Source: a virus. Taken from it: a DNA stretch of 64,000 bases. The stretch spans positions 1 through 64,000 of IMG/VR virus record IMGVR_UViG_3300020172_000530, one strand, 5' to 3'. A model generated the notes under the pieces. It did no database searches and had not been told where the DNA came from. It saw nothing but the letters and a program-made list of their open reading frames with translations. Both the position numbers and the translations under genes were made by a program. Below are positions 34,597 to 44,105 of this stretch, piece after piece; the stretch's first letter is position 1; every line of letters starts with the position of its first letter.

Positions 34597-36728
34597 TGGC
34601 ATATCAAATTGATCATACAGATAAACCTAACAACGGTAGTATAACAGTAGAAGATCAAACGGTAAATGTTGAAAAAAGTATTGGATTTGTAGGAAAAAAC
34701 TATACAGGTTACAGCAAAGTTATTGCTGAAGATTTCTTACACATACTAGAGAATTTCGCCAGTGCTACAGCGCCTAGCAATCCAGTTCAAGGACAGCTAT
34801 GGTATGATTCCGAAGCTGATGTTATAGAAGAAAATAGACAACCGCAATTAAAAATTTATGATGGCACCAGTTGGGTACCAGCCGGGAATGTTGTAAAAGC
34901 ATCCAGTCCTCCTATCAGCGCAGTTAAAGGAGATTTATGGACAGATACTACTAATCAACAATTATATTTGTATTCGGGATCTAACTGGGTACTAGTTGGT
35001 CCACAATTTAGTGAAGGTACACTAACTGGCCCTACAATTGAAACTATTGTTGATACAGGCAATGCTACACATTTATTGATAAATTTTTATGTTAGCAATC
35101 GAGTTATAGTAATATTCAGCAAGGATGAGTTTACTCCTAAGGCTGCTATTCCTGGATTTAGCATTGTTAAAAAAGGTATCAACATAAGTTCCATCGACGA
35201 TGGCGGAAATATAACAACACTGAACAAATTATGGGGCACAGCAGAAAAAGCAGATGCTCTTGTTGTATCAGGAGAAACGATATCCTCTAGTAATTTTTTA
35301 AGATCCGATAAACCAAGCACATCTAATAATAGTCTGAGTATTCGAACAGATTTAGGACTAACGATAGGATCTGACTTAGCCACTAGTTTAACAATTGACA
35401 GTGCTGGTGCTACTGTTCTTTATAATAAAACTGAAGGCTCAAGCATCTTTATCCGAACTAATCAAGCAGGTACTGCTAAGGACGTATTAAGTATTACTGG
35501 AACTAACATTGGTATTAATAAAACTAATCCTACTGCTACATTAGATGTTTCAGGAAACATTCAGACTAATGACCAGATAATAGTAACAGGAACAACTAAT
35601 GCTGTTGATTTGACAACAGGCAGTATTAAAACCGCCGGCGGCCTTAGTGTAGCAAAAAGTCTATACGTAGGATCTGGCGCTACAATTACAGGTCAGACTA
35701 ATACTAACAGCATAGTACCAATCGCAACCAATACATATAATTTAGGATCTACCGCTAGTAGATACAAGACTGTATATGGTAAAGAAATATTTGCGGATAC
35801 TTTTTTTGGTAGTTTTTCAGGGCAATTAGCAGGTAGCGTTTCAGGAACCTCTAGTAAATTAGCCAGTGCTACGAAATTTAAACTACAAGGTGACGTTAGT
35901 AGTAATGAAATTAATTTTAACGGTCAACAAACTAACGGCGAAGCATTCTTCAGCACTACTATAACGTCTGATCTTATTAATGCTAAAGCTGCTGTAGAAA
36001 CTGCGACATCGAATACTCAGTTATTAATTAATATTCCTAGTGTTGGTTTAAGAAAAATAACTAAAACAAACTTTTTATCTAATGCTGGTGTTATGCCTGC
36101 TGGAGTCATTTTACCTTTCGCAGGTTCAACGCCACCGAACGGATTTTTATTATGTGATGGTAGTGAACAGTTAATTAGTGCTTACCCTGCGTTATTTTCA
36201 GTTATTGGAACAACTTATAACGGCTCTGCTCCTTTACAAGGCGCCTCTACATTTAGAGTACCTGATTTAAGAGGTCGATTCGCTCTTGGTGCTGATAATA
36301 TGGATAACGGAACATTAGTTCCTACTTCATTAGGCACCTTTGTTAGTACAACATTAGATAAAAACGGTAATCCTGGTAGCACAGCTAATAGAGTAACTGA
36401 CGTTACAGCAGATAATATTGGATCAGGCAACGGTAACGAAGAAACTACACTTACAGTATCTCAACTACCAGATCACAAACATGATTTAAGAGGTACAACT
36501 TCAACAGGCGACAAAGGTAATCAGTATTATGCTATTAGAAATACTCCTGACTCGATTACAGATATTGATGCAGTTCCGCATACAACTAATGGTCCTGATA
36601 GTTTAGCGAATGGCCAATATTTAACCAACAGTGGAGGAATCGCTAGTCCTACTATAGGACAACCTGTAAACAAGATGAATCCATACTTGACTATCAATCA
36701 CATTATTTTTACCGGCACTTACATTTAA
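34596..36728 (+). CDS. Tail fibre paralogue 1, shared anchor module plus collar domain
   Basis: A 710-residue fibre. The N-terminal module (1-130) has VGKNYTGYSKVIAEDFLHIL, then NPVQGQLWYDS and a second strand pair with GDLWTDTTNQQLYLY. It recurs in the next two genes and probably docks to the virion. The shaft (about 200-480) has Gly/Ser/Thr beta repeats. A second phage collar domain lies at about 502-575: VILPFAGSTPPNGFLLCDG to RFALGAD. A His-containing tip follows (LPDHKHDLRG). The architecture is that of short tail fibres such as T4 gp12. It begins with the TAATG overlap, and the next gene follows after 10 bases. Confidence 0.8.
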   Translation: MAYQIDHTDKPNNGSITVEDQTVNVEKSIGFVGKNYTGYSKVIAEDFLHILENFASATAPSNPVQGQLWYDSEADVIEENRQPQLKIYDGTSWVPAGNVVKASSPPISAVKGDLWTDTTNQQLYLYSGSNWVLVGPQFSEGTLTGPTIETIVDTGNATHLLINFYVSNRVIVIFSKDEFTPKAAIPGFSIVKKGINISSIDDGGNITTLNKLWGTAEKADALVVSGETISSSNFLRSDKPSTSNNSLSIRTDLGLTIGSDLATSLTIDSAGATVLYNKTEGSSIFIRTNQAGTAKDVLSITGTNIGINKTNPTATLDVSGNIQTNDQIIVTGTTNAVDLTTGSIKTAGGLSVAKSLYVGSGATITGQTNTNSIVPIATNTYNLGSTASRYKTVYGKEIFADTFFGSFSGQLAGSVSGTSSKLASATKFKLQGDVSSNEINFNGQQTNGEAFFSTTITSDLINAKAAVETATSNTQLLINIPSVGLRKITKTNFLSNAGVMPAGVILPFAGSTPPNGFLLCDGSEQLISAYPALFSVIGTTYNGSAPLQGASTFRVPDLRGRFALGADNMDNGTLVPTSLGTFVSTTLDKNGNPGSTANRVTDVTADNIGSGNGNEETTLTVSQLPDHKHDLRGTTSTGDKGNQYYAIRNTPDSITDIDAVPHTTNGPDSLANGQYLTNSGGIASPTIGQPVNKMNPYLTINHIIFTGTYI

Positions 36729-36738
36729 GGATTACTCA

Positions 36739-38601
36739 ATGGCTTATCAAATTAATAAAACAGACGGTACATTGTTAACGGAGATAGTAGATAGTGCTAT
36801 TGATCAAACCGCTACAGATTTAACTCTGATTGGAAAAAACGTTTCTGGTTACGGTGAGTATATTAATGAGAATTTTATTAAACTTCTGGAAAATTTCTCG
36901 TCCGAAAGTCCTCCTTCTAATCCGTTAAAAGGACAATTGTGGTATGATACTACAGAGAACAGATTAAAAGCGTATGATGGCGGTGGGTTCAGATTAGGCA
37001 GTGGTCCAATTGTATCAGGAGAAGCTCCTCTTAATCTAGTCCAAGGGGATTTATGGATAGATAGTGCGGAGAATCAGTTATATTTTTATGATGGGACAGA
37101 CTTACAATTAGCTGGTCCGATATATAAAGACAGTCAAGGAATTTCTGGTGAAACAGTAGAGACGATATTTGATACAAATAATATTTCACGGACTATTGTA
37201 AAACAATGGGTAGGATCTACTTTATTAGGTATATGGAGTAAGGAAGTCCTACAATTTTTTCCTAAAAATTCAATTCCTGGGTTTAGTGGTGCTATCGGGC
37301 CTGGATTTAATGCCAGTACGTTAAACGGATTAAAATTTAATGTAACTGCTACACGAGCAAACAATTTAATTGATGATGTTGGTAATGTTATTAGTCCGAA
37401 TTTTTTCATGAGGACTAACCAGTCTACTGGTACAACCGGAACAGTACAGATTACTAATACGTTGCCTTTAATTTTAGGACCCTTTAGTAATAATGAAATA
37501 CTGGTAGATCAAAATAATTTCCAGATAAAATCAAACATTACTAATCAGAACTTTAGAATTTCTGTTAAAAATAGTATCACTACCGCCGATGCGATTACTA
37601 TAAATGCTGCTTCCAACAATATTGGAATATATCAATCTACTCCTGCTTATACATTAGATGTTGGAGGCAGTGTAAGAATTACTGGAAATCTGTTAGTTGA
37701 AGGAGCCACTACTTCTATAGATAGTGTGAACCTTACTATACAAGACCATATAATAGAGTTGGCAGCAGCTACTGACAGTACTTCTTCTGACAGCTATGCT
37801 GATCAAGGCGGTATCGTACTTAAAGGCACCACAGATCACAGTATTATATGGAATAAAGCACCAGCTAGTGCCTGGAGAAGTAGTGAAAATTGGGATCTAG
37901 ACTCTGGTAGGGAGTATCGAATAAATGGTGTAAAAGTAATCGATGGTACCTCTTTAGGATCGTCAATTACTTCTGCCCCCGGTATTACTTCCTTGAGTGG
38001 GTTAACAACACTCACAGTTGACGACATTACTCTAAATGGAAATACTATAAGCACACTGCCTAGTTCAGTTCAAGATTTAGTGTTAAGTCCAGACGGTTCA
38101 GCTAATGTAAGTGTAGCAAACTCTAGAATTGTCAATGTAAGCGCACCTACAGATCCTACAGATGCTGTTAATTTAGTTACACTAGAATCTGTAGTCAGTA
38201 CAAAGCCTCTTGCTTTAAGCATGGACTGCACTGGGTTATCTGATCCTGGCATCGCTTTGGTGTTAGATGAAATAGCACCATATCCTGATTTTGGAGAAGG
38301 CACTATAGCCAGAGTTCATTGTACATATCAAGTAATTACATATCCTTCGGCATCATTCTCATCTACTACTGGGCCATTAAATACATCCGGAGATTTTGTA
38401 AAATATTATATCTCGGTAGATAATAGTGCTAATATTGGAGCGAAACCAAATGAGCCAGTGTTACAAGATTTTGACATAGCAAATAGTATAGATTTAGGTA
38501 GTGCAACAGTTCAAGTAACAAGAATAACTAAAGAATTTCAGATATCAAGCGGAGTATGGGTGTGGACTGCTGATTTAAGCGGCCCAGTAACAACACCATA
38601 A
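36739..38601 (+). CDS. Tail fibre paralogue 2, shared anchor module, no collar domain
   Basis: A 620-residue protein with the same N-terminal module (IGKNVSGYGEYINENFIKLL, NPLKGQLWYDT, GDLWIDSAENQLYFYDG). A beta-strand shaft contains AYTLDVGGSVRITGNLLV, an adhesin-like motif found before fibre tips, and IQDHIIELAAATDS. The C-terminal 150 residues form a different tip from its neighbours, including YPDFGEGTIARVHCTYQV. AAGGA lies 10 bases before the ATG. The tip is likely to be the variable, host- or partner-facing part, while the anchor is shared. The function as an adhesin is inferred from architecture. Confidence 0.75.
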   Translation: MAYQINKTDGTLLTEIVDSAIDQTATDLTLIGKNVSGYGEYINENFIKLLENFSSESPPSNPLKGQLWYDTTENRLKAYDGGGFRLGSGPIVSGEAPLNLVQGDLWIDSAENQLYFYDGTDLQLAGPIYKDSQGISGETVETIFDTNNISRTIVKQWVGSTLLGIWSKEVLQFFPKNSIPGFSGAIGPGFNASTLNGLKFNVTATRANNLIDDVGNVISPNFFMRTNQSTGTTGTVQITNTLPLILGPFSNNEILVDQNNFQIKSNITNQNFRISVKNSITTADAITINAASNNIGIYQSTPAYTLDVGGSVRITGNLLVEGATTSIDSVNLTIQDHIIELAAATDSTSSDSYADQGGIVLKGTTDHSIIWNKAPASAWRSSENWDLDSGREYRINGVKVIDGTSLGSSITSAPGITSLSGLTTLTVDDITLNGNTISTLPSSVQDLVLSPDGSANVSVANSRIVNVSAPTDPTDAVNLVTLESVVSTKPLALSMDCTGLSDPGIALVLDEIAPYPDFGEGTIARVHCTYQVITYPSASFSSTTGPLNTSGDFVKYYISVDNSANIGAKPNEPVLQDFDIANSIDLGSATVQVTRITKEFQISSGVWVWTADLSGPVTTP

Positions 38602-38604
38602 ACA

Positions 38605-38612
38605 AATAAATA
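38605..38612 (+). promoter_or_regulatory. T4-like late promoter (AATAAATA) before fibre paralogue 3
   Basis: AATAAATA at 38605-38612 lies 22 bases before the ATG at 38635. With the usual T4 late spacing, transcription would start near 38618 and keep AAGGGG in the leader. It lacks the TACGCAC box at 21 bases upstream (the sequence there is AGTAACA), so it is a plain late-type element. Confidence 0.55.
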
Positions 38613-38634
38613 TATAGAGTTAAGGGGTAATTAG

Positions 38635-40119
38635 ATGCCATATAGCATTGACAGATTTAATGGTACAACATTGACAGTAATAGAAGATGGTACCATTGAT
38701 ACTACATTAGATATTAAATTAATTGGCAAAAATTATGCCGGTTACGGAGAAGTGCAGAATGAAAACTTTTTGCACATGTTGGAAAGTTTTTCAGGAACAA
38801 GTCCACCGCCTAGACCAATAAGTGGTCAAATATGGTTTGATAGTGGTACTAAAAAGTTGAAATTTTACGATGCTGTACGCTGGCGAACAACAGGCGGAGC
38901 AGAAGTATCAACGTTTGCTCCTTCCGGATTAACAACAGGCGACTTCTGGTGGGATTCTGCCAATGATCAATTATACGCTAACAAGAATGGAACTGAATTT
39001 ATTTTAATTGGCCCACAAGGCGTAGCAGGTTTTGCATTCACTGGAATGAAGTCTAGGGGTCTTAAAGATCTTGGCAATGTTAGTCACGGTGTGATTGAAG
39101 GTATAGCAGACGGTGATGTAGTATGTATTATAAATTCTGACCCAGAATTTACCCTTGATCCTGCTTTTGATTCACATCAGGTTGAATTAACCGCTCTAGG
39201 TTTTGGAAAAATTAAAACTGGTATCACTATGGCTAATACTGGTGATTCAGGTATCACTTCATCTGCTCACAGATTCTGGGGTACAGCTAGTAATGCCTTA
39301 AAATTAAATGGCGAATCGGCTGCAAATTATGTAAAGGCAGACACTGCTCAATTTACAGCAGTAGCAAAATTTGCGGATCCTGGATTAAATGTAGGAGCGA
39401 GTGACGACCTAAGTATTTTAATCGACGTGGACGGTGTTACACCAATTATTAAAAATAATTTATCTAATACAATTAAATTTCAAACTCAAAGTGCTGGTAT
39501 CAAAACTCCATTGACTTTAGTTGGTAATGATATATTGCCCGGAGCCAATGTTGTATCGAATATTGGTAGTGACATATTAAAATATAATACAGTATTTGCT
39601 TTGACTTTTAACGGTACTGCTACACAATCTAGTACTTTAGATGTCGGTGGAACTTTTAGAGCAGCATCAACAGCAGCTAGTCCTAACACTATAGCTGCAA
39701 GAGATTCATCAGGTAATCTAACTGCTATATTATTTCAAGGAACAGCTACATCTGCTTATTTTGCTGACTTAGCAGAAAAATATCTAGCAGACACGCAATA
39801 TGATGTAGGAACAGTAGTATGTATTGGCGGATCGCACGAAGTTACCGCAGCCACATACGGTAATAGAGCTATCGGTATTGTGTCAGGTAAGCCAGGATTT
39901 ATAATGAATTCGCATCTTGAGGGCGGAACACTAGTGGCATTAAAAGGTCGTGTGCCTGTGAAAGTACAAGGCACAGTTAAGAAAGGCGATAAATTAGTTC
40001 CAGCACAAAATATGTTTGGATCTGCATCAAGTGCTAATGACTCTGATACAGATTACTTTGCTATAGCTCTTCAAGATCATCAGTCTGGTGCGGGTGTTAT
40101 TGAATGTTTAGTCCTGTAA
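38635..40119 (+). CDS. Tail fibre paralogue 3, anchor module plus peptidase G2-like C-terminal domain
   Basis: A 494-residue protein with the third copy of the anchor module (IGKNYAGYGEVQNENFLHML, RPISGQIWFDS, GDFWWDSANDQLYAN). The last 140 residues contain YFADLAEKYLADTQYDVGTV, then RAIGIVSGKPGF and ALKGRVPVKVQGTVKKGDKL. This resembles the C-terminal domain of phage fibres with an intramolecular chaperone or autoproteolytic (peptidase G2-type) fold. I cannot see whether it cleaves. AAGGGG precedes the ATG. It closes the set of three anchor-sharing fibres. Confidence 0.75.
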   Translation: MPYSIDRFNGTTLTVIEDGTIDTTLDIKLIGKNYAGYGEVQNENFLHMLESFSGTSPPPRPISGQIWFDSGTKKLKFYDAVRWRTTGGAEVSTFAPSGLTTGDFWWDSANDQLYANKNGTEFILIGPQGVAGFAFTGMKSRGLKDLGNVSHGVIEGIADGDVVCIINSDPEFTLDPAFDSHQVELTALGFGKIKTGITMANTGDSGITSSAHRFWGTASNALKLNGESAANYVKADTAQFTAVAKFADPGLNVGASDDLSILIDVDGVTPIIKNNLSNTIKFQTQSAGIKTPLTLVGNDILPGANVVSNIGSDILKYNTVFALTFNGTATQSSTLDVGGTFRAASTAASPNTIAARDSSGNLTAILFQGTATSAYFADLAEKYLADTQYDVGTVVCIGGSHEVTAATYGNRAIGIVSGKPGFIMNSHLEGGTLVALKGRVPVKVQGTVKKGDKLVPAQNMFGSASSANDSDTDYFAIALQDHQSGAGVIECLVL

Positions 40120-40129
40120 CGGAAATACT

Positions 40130-41047
40130 ATGTCAACCAATATAACCGCATCCACGTACAACAATCTAAGAGACAGACTTAACCTAGTTTTGGGTGTAGG
40201 TTCTACTGGTTATGGACAGAATTTAGCAAGTACAGTAGTACAATCTGGTCAAACTTTTACAAATGCTATGTGGAACAACTTACGGTCAGACATGCTGAAA
40301 GCTAGACAGCATCAAACTGGTGTTGACGAAAGCAGCAATCTTACTACAGTAACTACTTCAACACAGATTACTTCGTCTCTTATTGCTCAATATGATAATT
40401 TTGTAACTTTAATAACAACCAATCAGCGTGTTTGCGCATCTAATCAAGCAACAGTCGAAACAATGTCTGCGGCGGTAAGATCCTTAGCATGGAATGGAGT
40501 AATAGCACATAGTTTAACATTAAGTTTTACAGACACACTAAGGGCTAGATATTTTTTTAATGCTGGAGGCCAAATAAGATTTACTGCGTCTAGAACTGGA
40601 GCAGCAGCAACTACTAAAGATACCGATTGGACTAATGTATTAAGTAGTATGGGTACTATCAGAATGGATCATAATTCAACAGCATTCTTAGCTGGAGGAA
40701 GTGGTTCAGGTAGTGCTAGGGGATTTTATAATTTAACTGTTGCTTCGCAACAGATATATAGCAAAGGCTCAAGCGTTTATGCGTATACTGAAAATGATTA
40801 CAATATCGCAGCAGGTGTGAATAATTCTACAACTCCTTCTAATATTATTTTAAGAATTGAATTTAGAGATGACGACACAGGCAATCAACCTCAGCCTCCT
40901 CCAGGACCTCCTCCGTTCGGCCCAAAAGTTGACGAAACAGTTACAGGAACATTCACTAGTACAGTGTTTATTTTTAGACCTTCTGGATCAAACGTGTCTG
41001 TAGTAGCTCCGACAGTTCAGGGTGTTGGTACAAATACTATAGTTTAA
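40130..41047 (+). CDS. Tandem structural paralogue A
   Basis: A 305-residue protein beginning MSTNITASTYNNLRDRLN. It contains GYGQNLASTVV, MWNNLRSDMLKARQHQTGVD and ARYFFNAGGQIRFTASRTGA. The C-terminus has a Pro-rich hinge (QPQPPPGPPPFGP) and then VDETVTG...IFRPSGSNVSV. The next gene has the same plan, so this is a tandem duplication. Similar proteins sit among fibre genes of marine T4-like phages, from memory, with no established role. It may be a decoration or fibre-tip protein, with the shared end as an attachment tag. That last point is inference. Confidence 0.7.
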   Translation: MSTNITASTYNNLRDRLNLVLGVGSTGYGQNLASTVVQSGQTFTNAMWNNLRSDMLKARQHQTGVDESSNLTTVTTSTQITSSLIAQYDNFVTLITTNQRVCASNQATVETMSAAVRSLAWNGVIAHSLTLSFTDTLRARYFFNAGGQIRFTASRTGAAATTKDTDWTNVLSSMGTIRMDHNSTAFLAGGSGSGSARGFYNLTVASQQIYSKGSSVYAYTENDYNIAAGVNNSTTPSNIILRIEFRDDDTGNQPQPPPGPPPFGPKVDETVTGTFTSTVFIFRPSGSNVSVVAPTVQGVGTNTIV

Positions 41048-41056
41048 GGATATGCT

Positions 41057-42034
41057 ATGACAATAGCTGTTGGCAGCAAAATCCAGGCAAGTGATTACAA
41101 TCTCATTTATGATAAAATTAATGCGGTAATGGGAACTAATTCTGATGGCTATGGACAAGCTCTATCTAGCTCAACACAAGCGACCAACGGTGATATCTCA
41201 GTAGCCATATGGAATAGTTTAAGAAATGATTTAATAAAAGCAAGATATCATCAAACAGGAGTAGATCCATCTGGTAGTCTTAATATTATTTCATCAGCAG
41301 ATAAAATTACTTATACAGTGTGGAATCAAGCAAATGTATTTGCTGATACAGTAACAACAAACAAACGAGTTGTAGCAGCCAATCAAGGAAGTTCAGAATC
41401 TTTAACATCAGTAACTAGAAGTACTGCCTGGTCAGTAAGTTTAACTCATACAGTTACTATTGAGTTTACAACAAATACCAACGCAAGATATTTCTTTAAT
41501 TCGGGTGGTGATATCAGAATACGAGCTTATCGATCTGGCACAGCCGCTACTTCTAAAGATACTGAATGGAGTACCATGTTAGGTAATAATTCTACCTTAA
41601 ACGGGCAAGGCACTATATATATGAATTATACATTAACAGATACTGTAGCAGGGAGTTATGATACATCACCATCTGATCAAAGAGGAACTGGTAGTGCTAT
41701 TGGATTTTATGATTTAACTACAACAAATCAGCAAATTTATATAAAAAATGCGCCTTCTGGCGCATACTCAGAAAATTATTATCAAATACAAGCTAGGGTA
41801 AATGTATCACCAAATCCAACTCAAGTTATAATTACAGTTAATTTTGTTGACGCAGATACCGGCGGCCCGGCACTTCCACCTGGTCCTGGATCAAGCCCAG
41901 GACAACCACCGGGGCCTGTAGTAGACGAAACAGTTACCGGAGATACAGGTAGTGTGATAACCATGTTTAGACCCTCTGGTGCTAATGTATCAGTTACAGG
42001 CCCGACCGCTTCTGGTTCTCTGACAGGCTCATAA
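41057..42034 (+). CDS. Tandem structural paralogue B
   Basis: A 325-residue paralogue of the preceding gene. Matching blocks are SDYNLIYDKINAVMG, GYGQALSSSTQ, IWNSLRNDLIKARYHQTGVD and NARYFFNSGGDIRI. It also ends with a Pro/Gly hinge (GPGSSPGQPPGP) and VDETVTGDTGSVITMFRPSG. AAGGA lies before the ATG nine bases after the previous stop. It is the last gene of the structural run. The divergence between the copies is mainly in the middle, where surface loops would lie. Confidence 0.7.
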   Translation: MTIAVGSKIQASDYNLIYDKINAVMGTNSDGYGQALSSSTQATNGDISVAIWNSLRNDLIKARYHQTGVDPSGSLNIISSADKITYTVWNQANVFADTVTTNKRVVAANQGSSESLTSVTRSTAWSVSLTHTVTIEFTTNTNARYFFNSGGDIRIRAYRSGTAATSKDTEWSTMLGNNSTLNGQGTIYMNYTLTDTVAGSYDTSPSDQRGTGSAIGFYDLTTTNQQIYIKNAPSGAYSENYYQIQARVNVSPNPTQVIITVNFVDADTGGPALPPGPGSSPGQPPGPVVDETVTGDTGSVITMFRPSGANVSVTGPTASGSLTGS

Positions 42035-42059
42035 TCTAGCTCACTGTCCAAAAAAAAGC

Positions 42060-42086
42060 ATAATTATAGTATACTATTGTAATTAT
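42060..42086 (+). promoter_or_regulatory. Nested AT-rich palindrome and possible promoter at the head of the radical SAM island
   Basis: ATAATTA (42060-42066) and TAATTAT (42080-42086) flank the perfect palindrome TAGTATACTA (42067-42076). TATACT at 42070-42075 could be a -10 element, but the -35 position (TCCAAA at 42047-42052) is poor. A GGAG at 42087-42090 serves the GTG start at 42096. No late TAAATA element is present. It could be an operator/promoter or a weak hairpin. It is the only gap longer than a few bases before the island. Confidence 0.45.
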
Positions 42087-42095
42087 GGAGTTTTT

Positions 42096-42446
42096 GTGGA
42101 TCAAAATATTGAAAAAGCATTTGAAGTAAGTAATCTAATGGTCACAGTGGCCAATCAAAAACGTGCTCTAAAAGAAGAATACGAGCAATCTCTTCTCTAC
42201 TTTGAATATGGTGGTATTTTCAAGGCAGATAACAACACTATAACTTATATAAAAACTATAAAAGATTTGACTAAGGAAAAAAGGATAGTAATAGTTGATA
42301 CTAATCTGACGCCAGTGCTTGTATTAGATATTGACAAATTTTTAGAATCCTTGCTAGACAGACATTTCCAAGCAAACAATTCTTATTTTGCCAAGTTTGA
42401 TCTACTTAAGAAAAGTAGAAATATTAAAAATATACTAGATCTATGA
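42096..42446 (+). CDS. Conserved-type small phage protein of unknown function
   Basis: A 116-residue protein with a GTG start preceded by GGAG at a good distance. It opens with a helix (FEVSNLMVTVANQKRALKEEY), followed by a beta segment with YFEYGGIFKAD and IVIVDTNLTPVLVLDIDKF. It ends in a Lys-rich helix (YAKFDLLKKSRNIKNIL-like). Related small proteins occur beside fibre or glycosyltransferase genes of marine T4-like phages, from memory. No catalytic motif is seen. It heads the overlapping gene chain that runs to 59699, and its stop overlaps the next start by four bases. Confidence 0.65.
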   Translation: MDQNIEKAFEVSNLMVTVANQKRALKEEYEQSLLYFEYGGIFKADNNTITYIKTIKDLTKEKRIVIVDTNLTPVLVLDIDKFLESLLDRHFQANNSYFAKFDLLKKSRNIKNILDL

Positions 42447-43279
42447 GCAAGGGAATATTATTATTTGCTTTGAATTCAGAAATGAATTATGTTAAGTTAG
42501 CGGTAAGACTAACCGAACGTATTAAGTATTATCTTGATTTACCTGTGACTATCGTAACTAATAGTGATGAATATCTACTCAAGAATTTTACTTCAAGTTC
42601 TGAATTATTTGATCGTGTTATTAAGAAAGACGATGATACTACTCAAACGAAGAAATTTAGCGACGGTTATGGAGTTTCAGAAAGGTATGTATGGAAAAAC
42701 TCTAATAGAGCAAGTGCTTTTGACATAAGCCCGTATGATCAGACGTTAGTGATGGATGTTGATTATGTAATTAATTCTAATTTTTTACTTAATGTGTTCG
42801 ATCAAAATAAAGATTTTTTATGTTTTAAAGATTCTTATGATTTGGCAGGATGGAGAAATACAGCAGAGTTTGAATATATTAATCAGTATTCCATACCTTT
42901 TTATTGGGCAACTGTGTTCTATTTTACAAAGACTAAACTAAACGAGTTGTTTTTTAGATTGGTAGAGTATATTAGAGATAATTGGGAGTATTACAGATTA
43001 CTTTATCAAATTAATGACAAGAAATACAGAAATGATTATGCCTTCAGTATAGCAATTCATATTTTAAATGGAACCGACTGTAATCTATTTTCTGATACGA
43101 TTCCTGGAAAGATGTATTATACATTAGATAAAGATATTCTTGTGAAAATAAAGAATAACTCGATGTCTTTTTTAGTTGAAAAAGAAAGAATGTTAGGAGA
43201 ATTTACCGGAATCAAAATTAATGATTTAGATGTACATGTTATGAATAAGTTTAGTTTGTTAAGGGCATACGATGAGTAA
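42443..43279 (+). CDS. Glycosyltransferase-like protein, pair 1 member A
   Basis: A 278-residue protein with a GT-A-like start (GILLFALNSEMNYVKLAVRL, VTIVTN) and FDISPYDQTLVMDVDYV. D105-x-D107 is a DxD metal/nucleotide-sugar motif. The later part has SIPFYWATVFYFTKTKLNEL, like the acceptor-side strand and loop of family-8-like enzymes. It is followed by a similar protein, with which it overlaps by eight bases. It probably transfers a sugar from a nucleotide sugar to a phage or host glycan. Donor and acceptor are unknown. The length (about 280) fits phage GT-A enzymes. Confidence 0.6.
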   Translation: MSKGILLFALNSEMNYVKLAVRLTERIKYYLDLPVTIVTNSDEYLLKNFTSSSELFDRVIKKDDDTTQTKKFSDGYGVSERYVWKNSNRASAFDISPYDQTLVMDVDYVINSNFLLNVFDQNKDFLCFKDSYDLAGWRNTAEFEYINQYSIPFYWATVFYFTKTKLNELFFRLVEYIRDNWEYYRLLYQINDKKYRNDYAFSIAIHILNGTDCNLFSDTIPGKMYYTLDKDILVKIKNNSMSFLVEKERMLGEFTGIKINDLDVHVMNKFSLLRAYDE

Positions 43280-44105
43280 TAGAGGACATTTATTTTTTGC
43301 TCAGAATTCTGGAGTAGATTATGTAACACAAGCATATATCGCTGCTTTAATGATTAAAAAATTTAACAAATATAATAAAACCTGTCTAGTTACTAATGAT
43401 ACAGTACCGATGAAATATTTGAAAGCATTTGATAAGATAGAAACTATTCCATGGTCAGATGATGCTGCTCAAAGTGACTGGAAAATAGAAAATCGTTGGA
43501 AACTAATACATGTCAGTCCTTTTGATGAAACATTAGTATACGATACTGACATGTTATTATTGTCTTCAAATGATCATTGGTGGGATTATTTAAAGAGCCA
43601 AAGTGTTTCACTTACAAGCAAAGTTGTAAATTATAAAAATAATATTATTCAAGATACAGTTTACAGAAAAACTTTTATTGATAATACCTTACCTAATGTA
43701 TATTTTGGTCTTCATTTCTTTAAGAAAAATAGAAGAGCTTATGAATTTTATAAATGGTTGGAAATTATTGTTAAAAATTGGAGATTGTTTTATAATGAAC
43801 ACACTCTGAATAATACACAAAAATTTTGTAGTATGGATGTCACGGCTGCTATAGCAACAAAAATAATGAATGCTGAAGAAGAATTTTCCACAGCTAACCC
43901 GTTGACATTCGTACATATGAAATCAGCAATACAAGGATGGTACCCAGCTCCTGCTACATGGCAGTCTGCTGTAAGTGTACACTTAAATCACAAATTAGAA
44001 CTTAGAATTAATAATTTCCTTCAGCAAGGTGTATTTCATTATACAGAAGATAATTTTTTAACAGAAAACATTTTTAACACAGTAGAGGCAAGTTGTGGGA
44101 TTTAA
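43272..44105 (+). CDS. Glycosyltransferase-like protein, pair 1 member B
   Basis: A 277-residue paralogue of the preceding gene. It starts GHLFFAQNSGVDYVTQAYIAA, has CLVTND, and then VSPFDETLVYDTDMLLL, where D91-T-D93 is the DxD motif. Downstream LPNVYFGLHFFKKNRRAYEF matches the equivalent region of member A. A C-terminal AIQGWYPAPATW may form part of the acceptor site. The two genes are a clear tandem duplication with diverged specificity regions. The start overlaps the previous stop by eight bases. Confidence 0.62.
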   Translation: MSNRGHLFFAQNSGVDYVTQAYIAALMIKKFNKYNKTCLVTNDTVPMKYLKAFDKIETIPWSDDAAQSDWKIENRWKLIHVSPFDETLVYDTDMLLLSSNDHWWDYLKSQSVSLTSKVVNYKNNIIQDTVYRKTFIDNTLPNVYFGLHFFKKNRRAYEFYKWLEIIVKNWRLFYNEHTLNNTQKFCSMDVTAAIATKIMNAEEEFSTANPLTFVHMKSAIQGWYPAPATWQSAVSVHLNHKLELRINNFLQQGVFHYTEDNFLTENIFNTVEASCGI

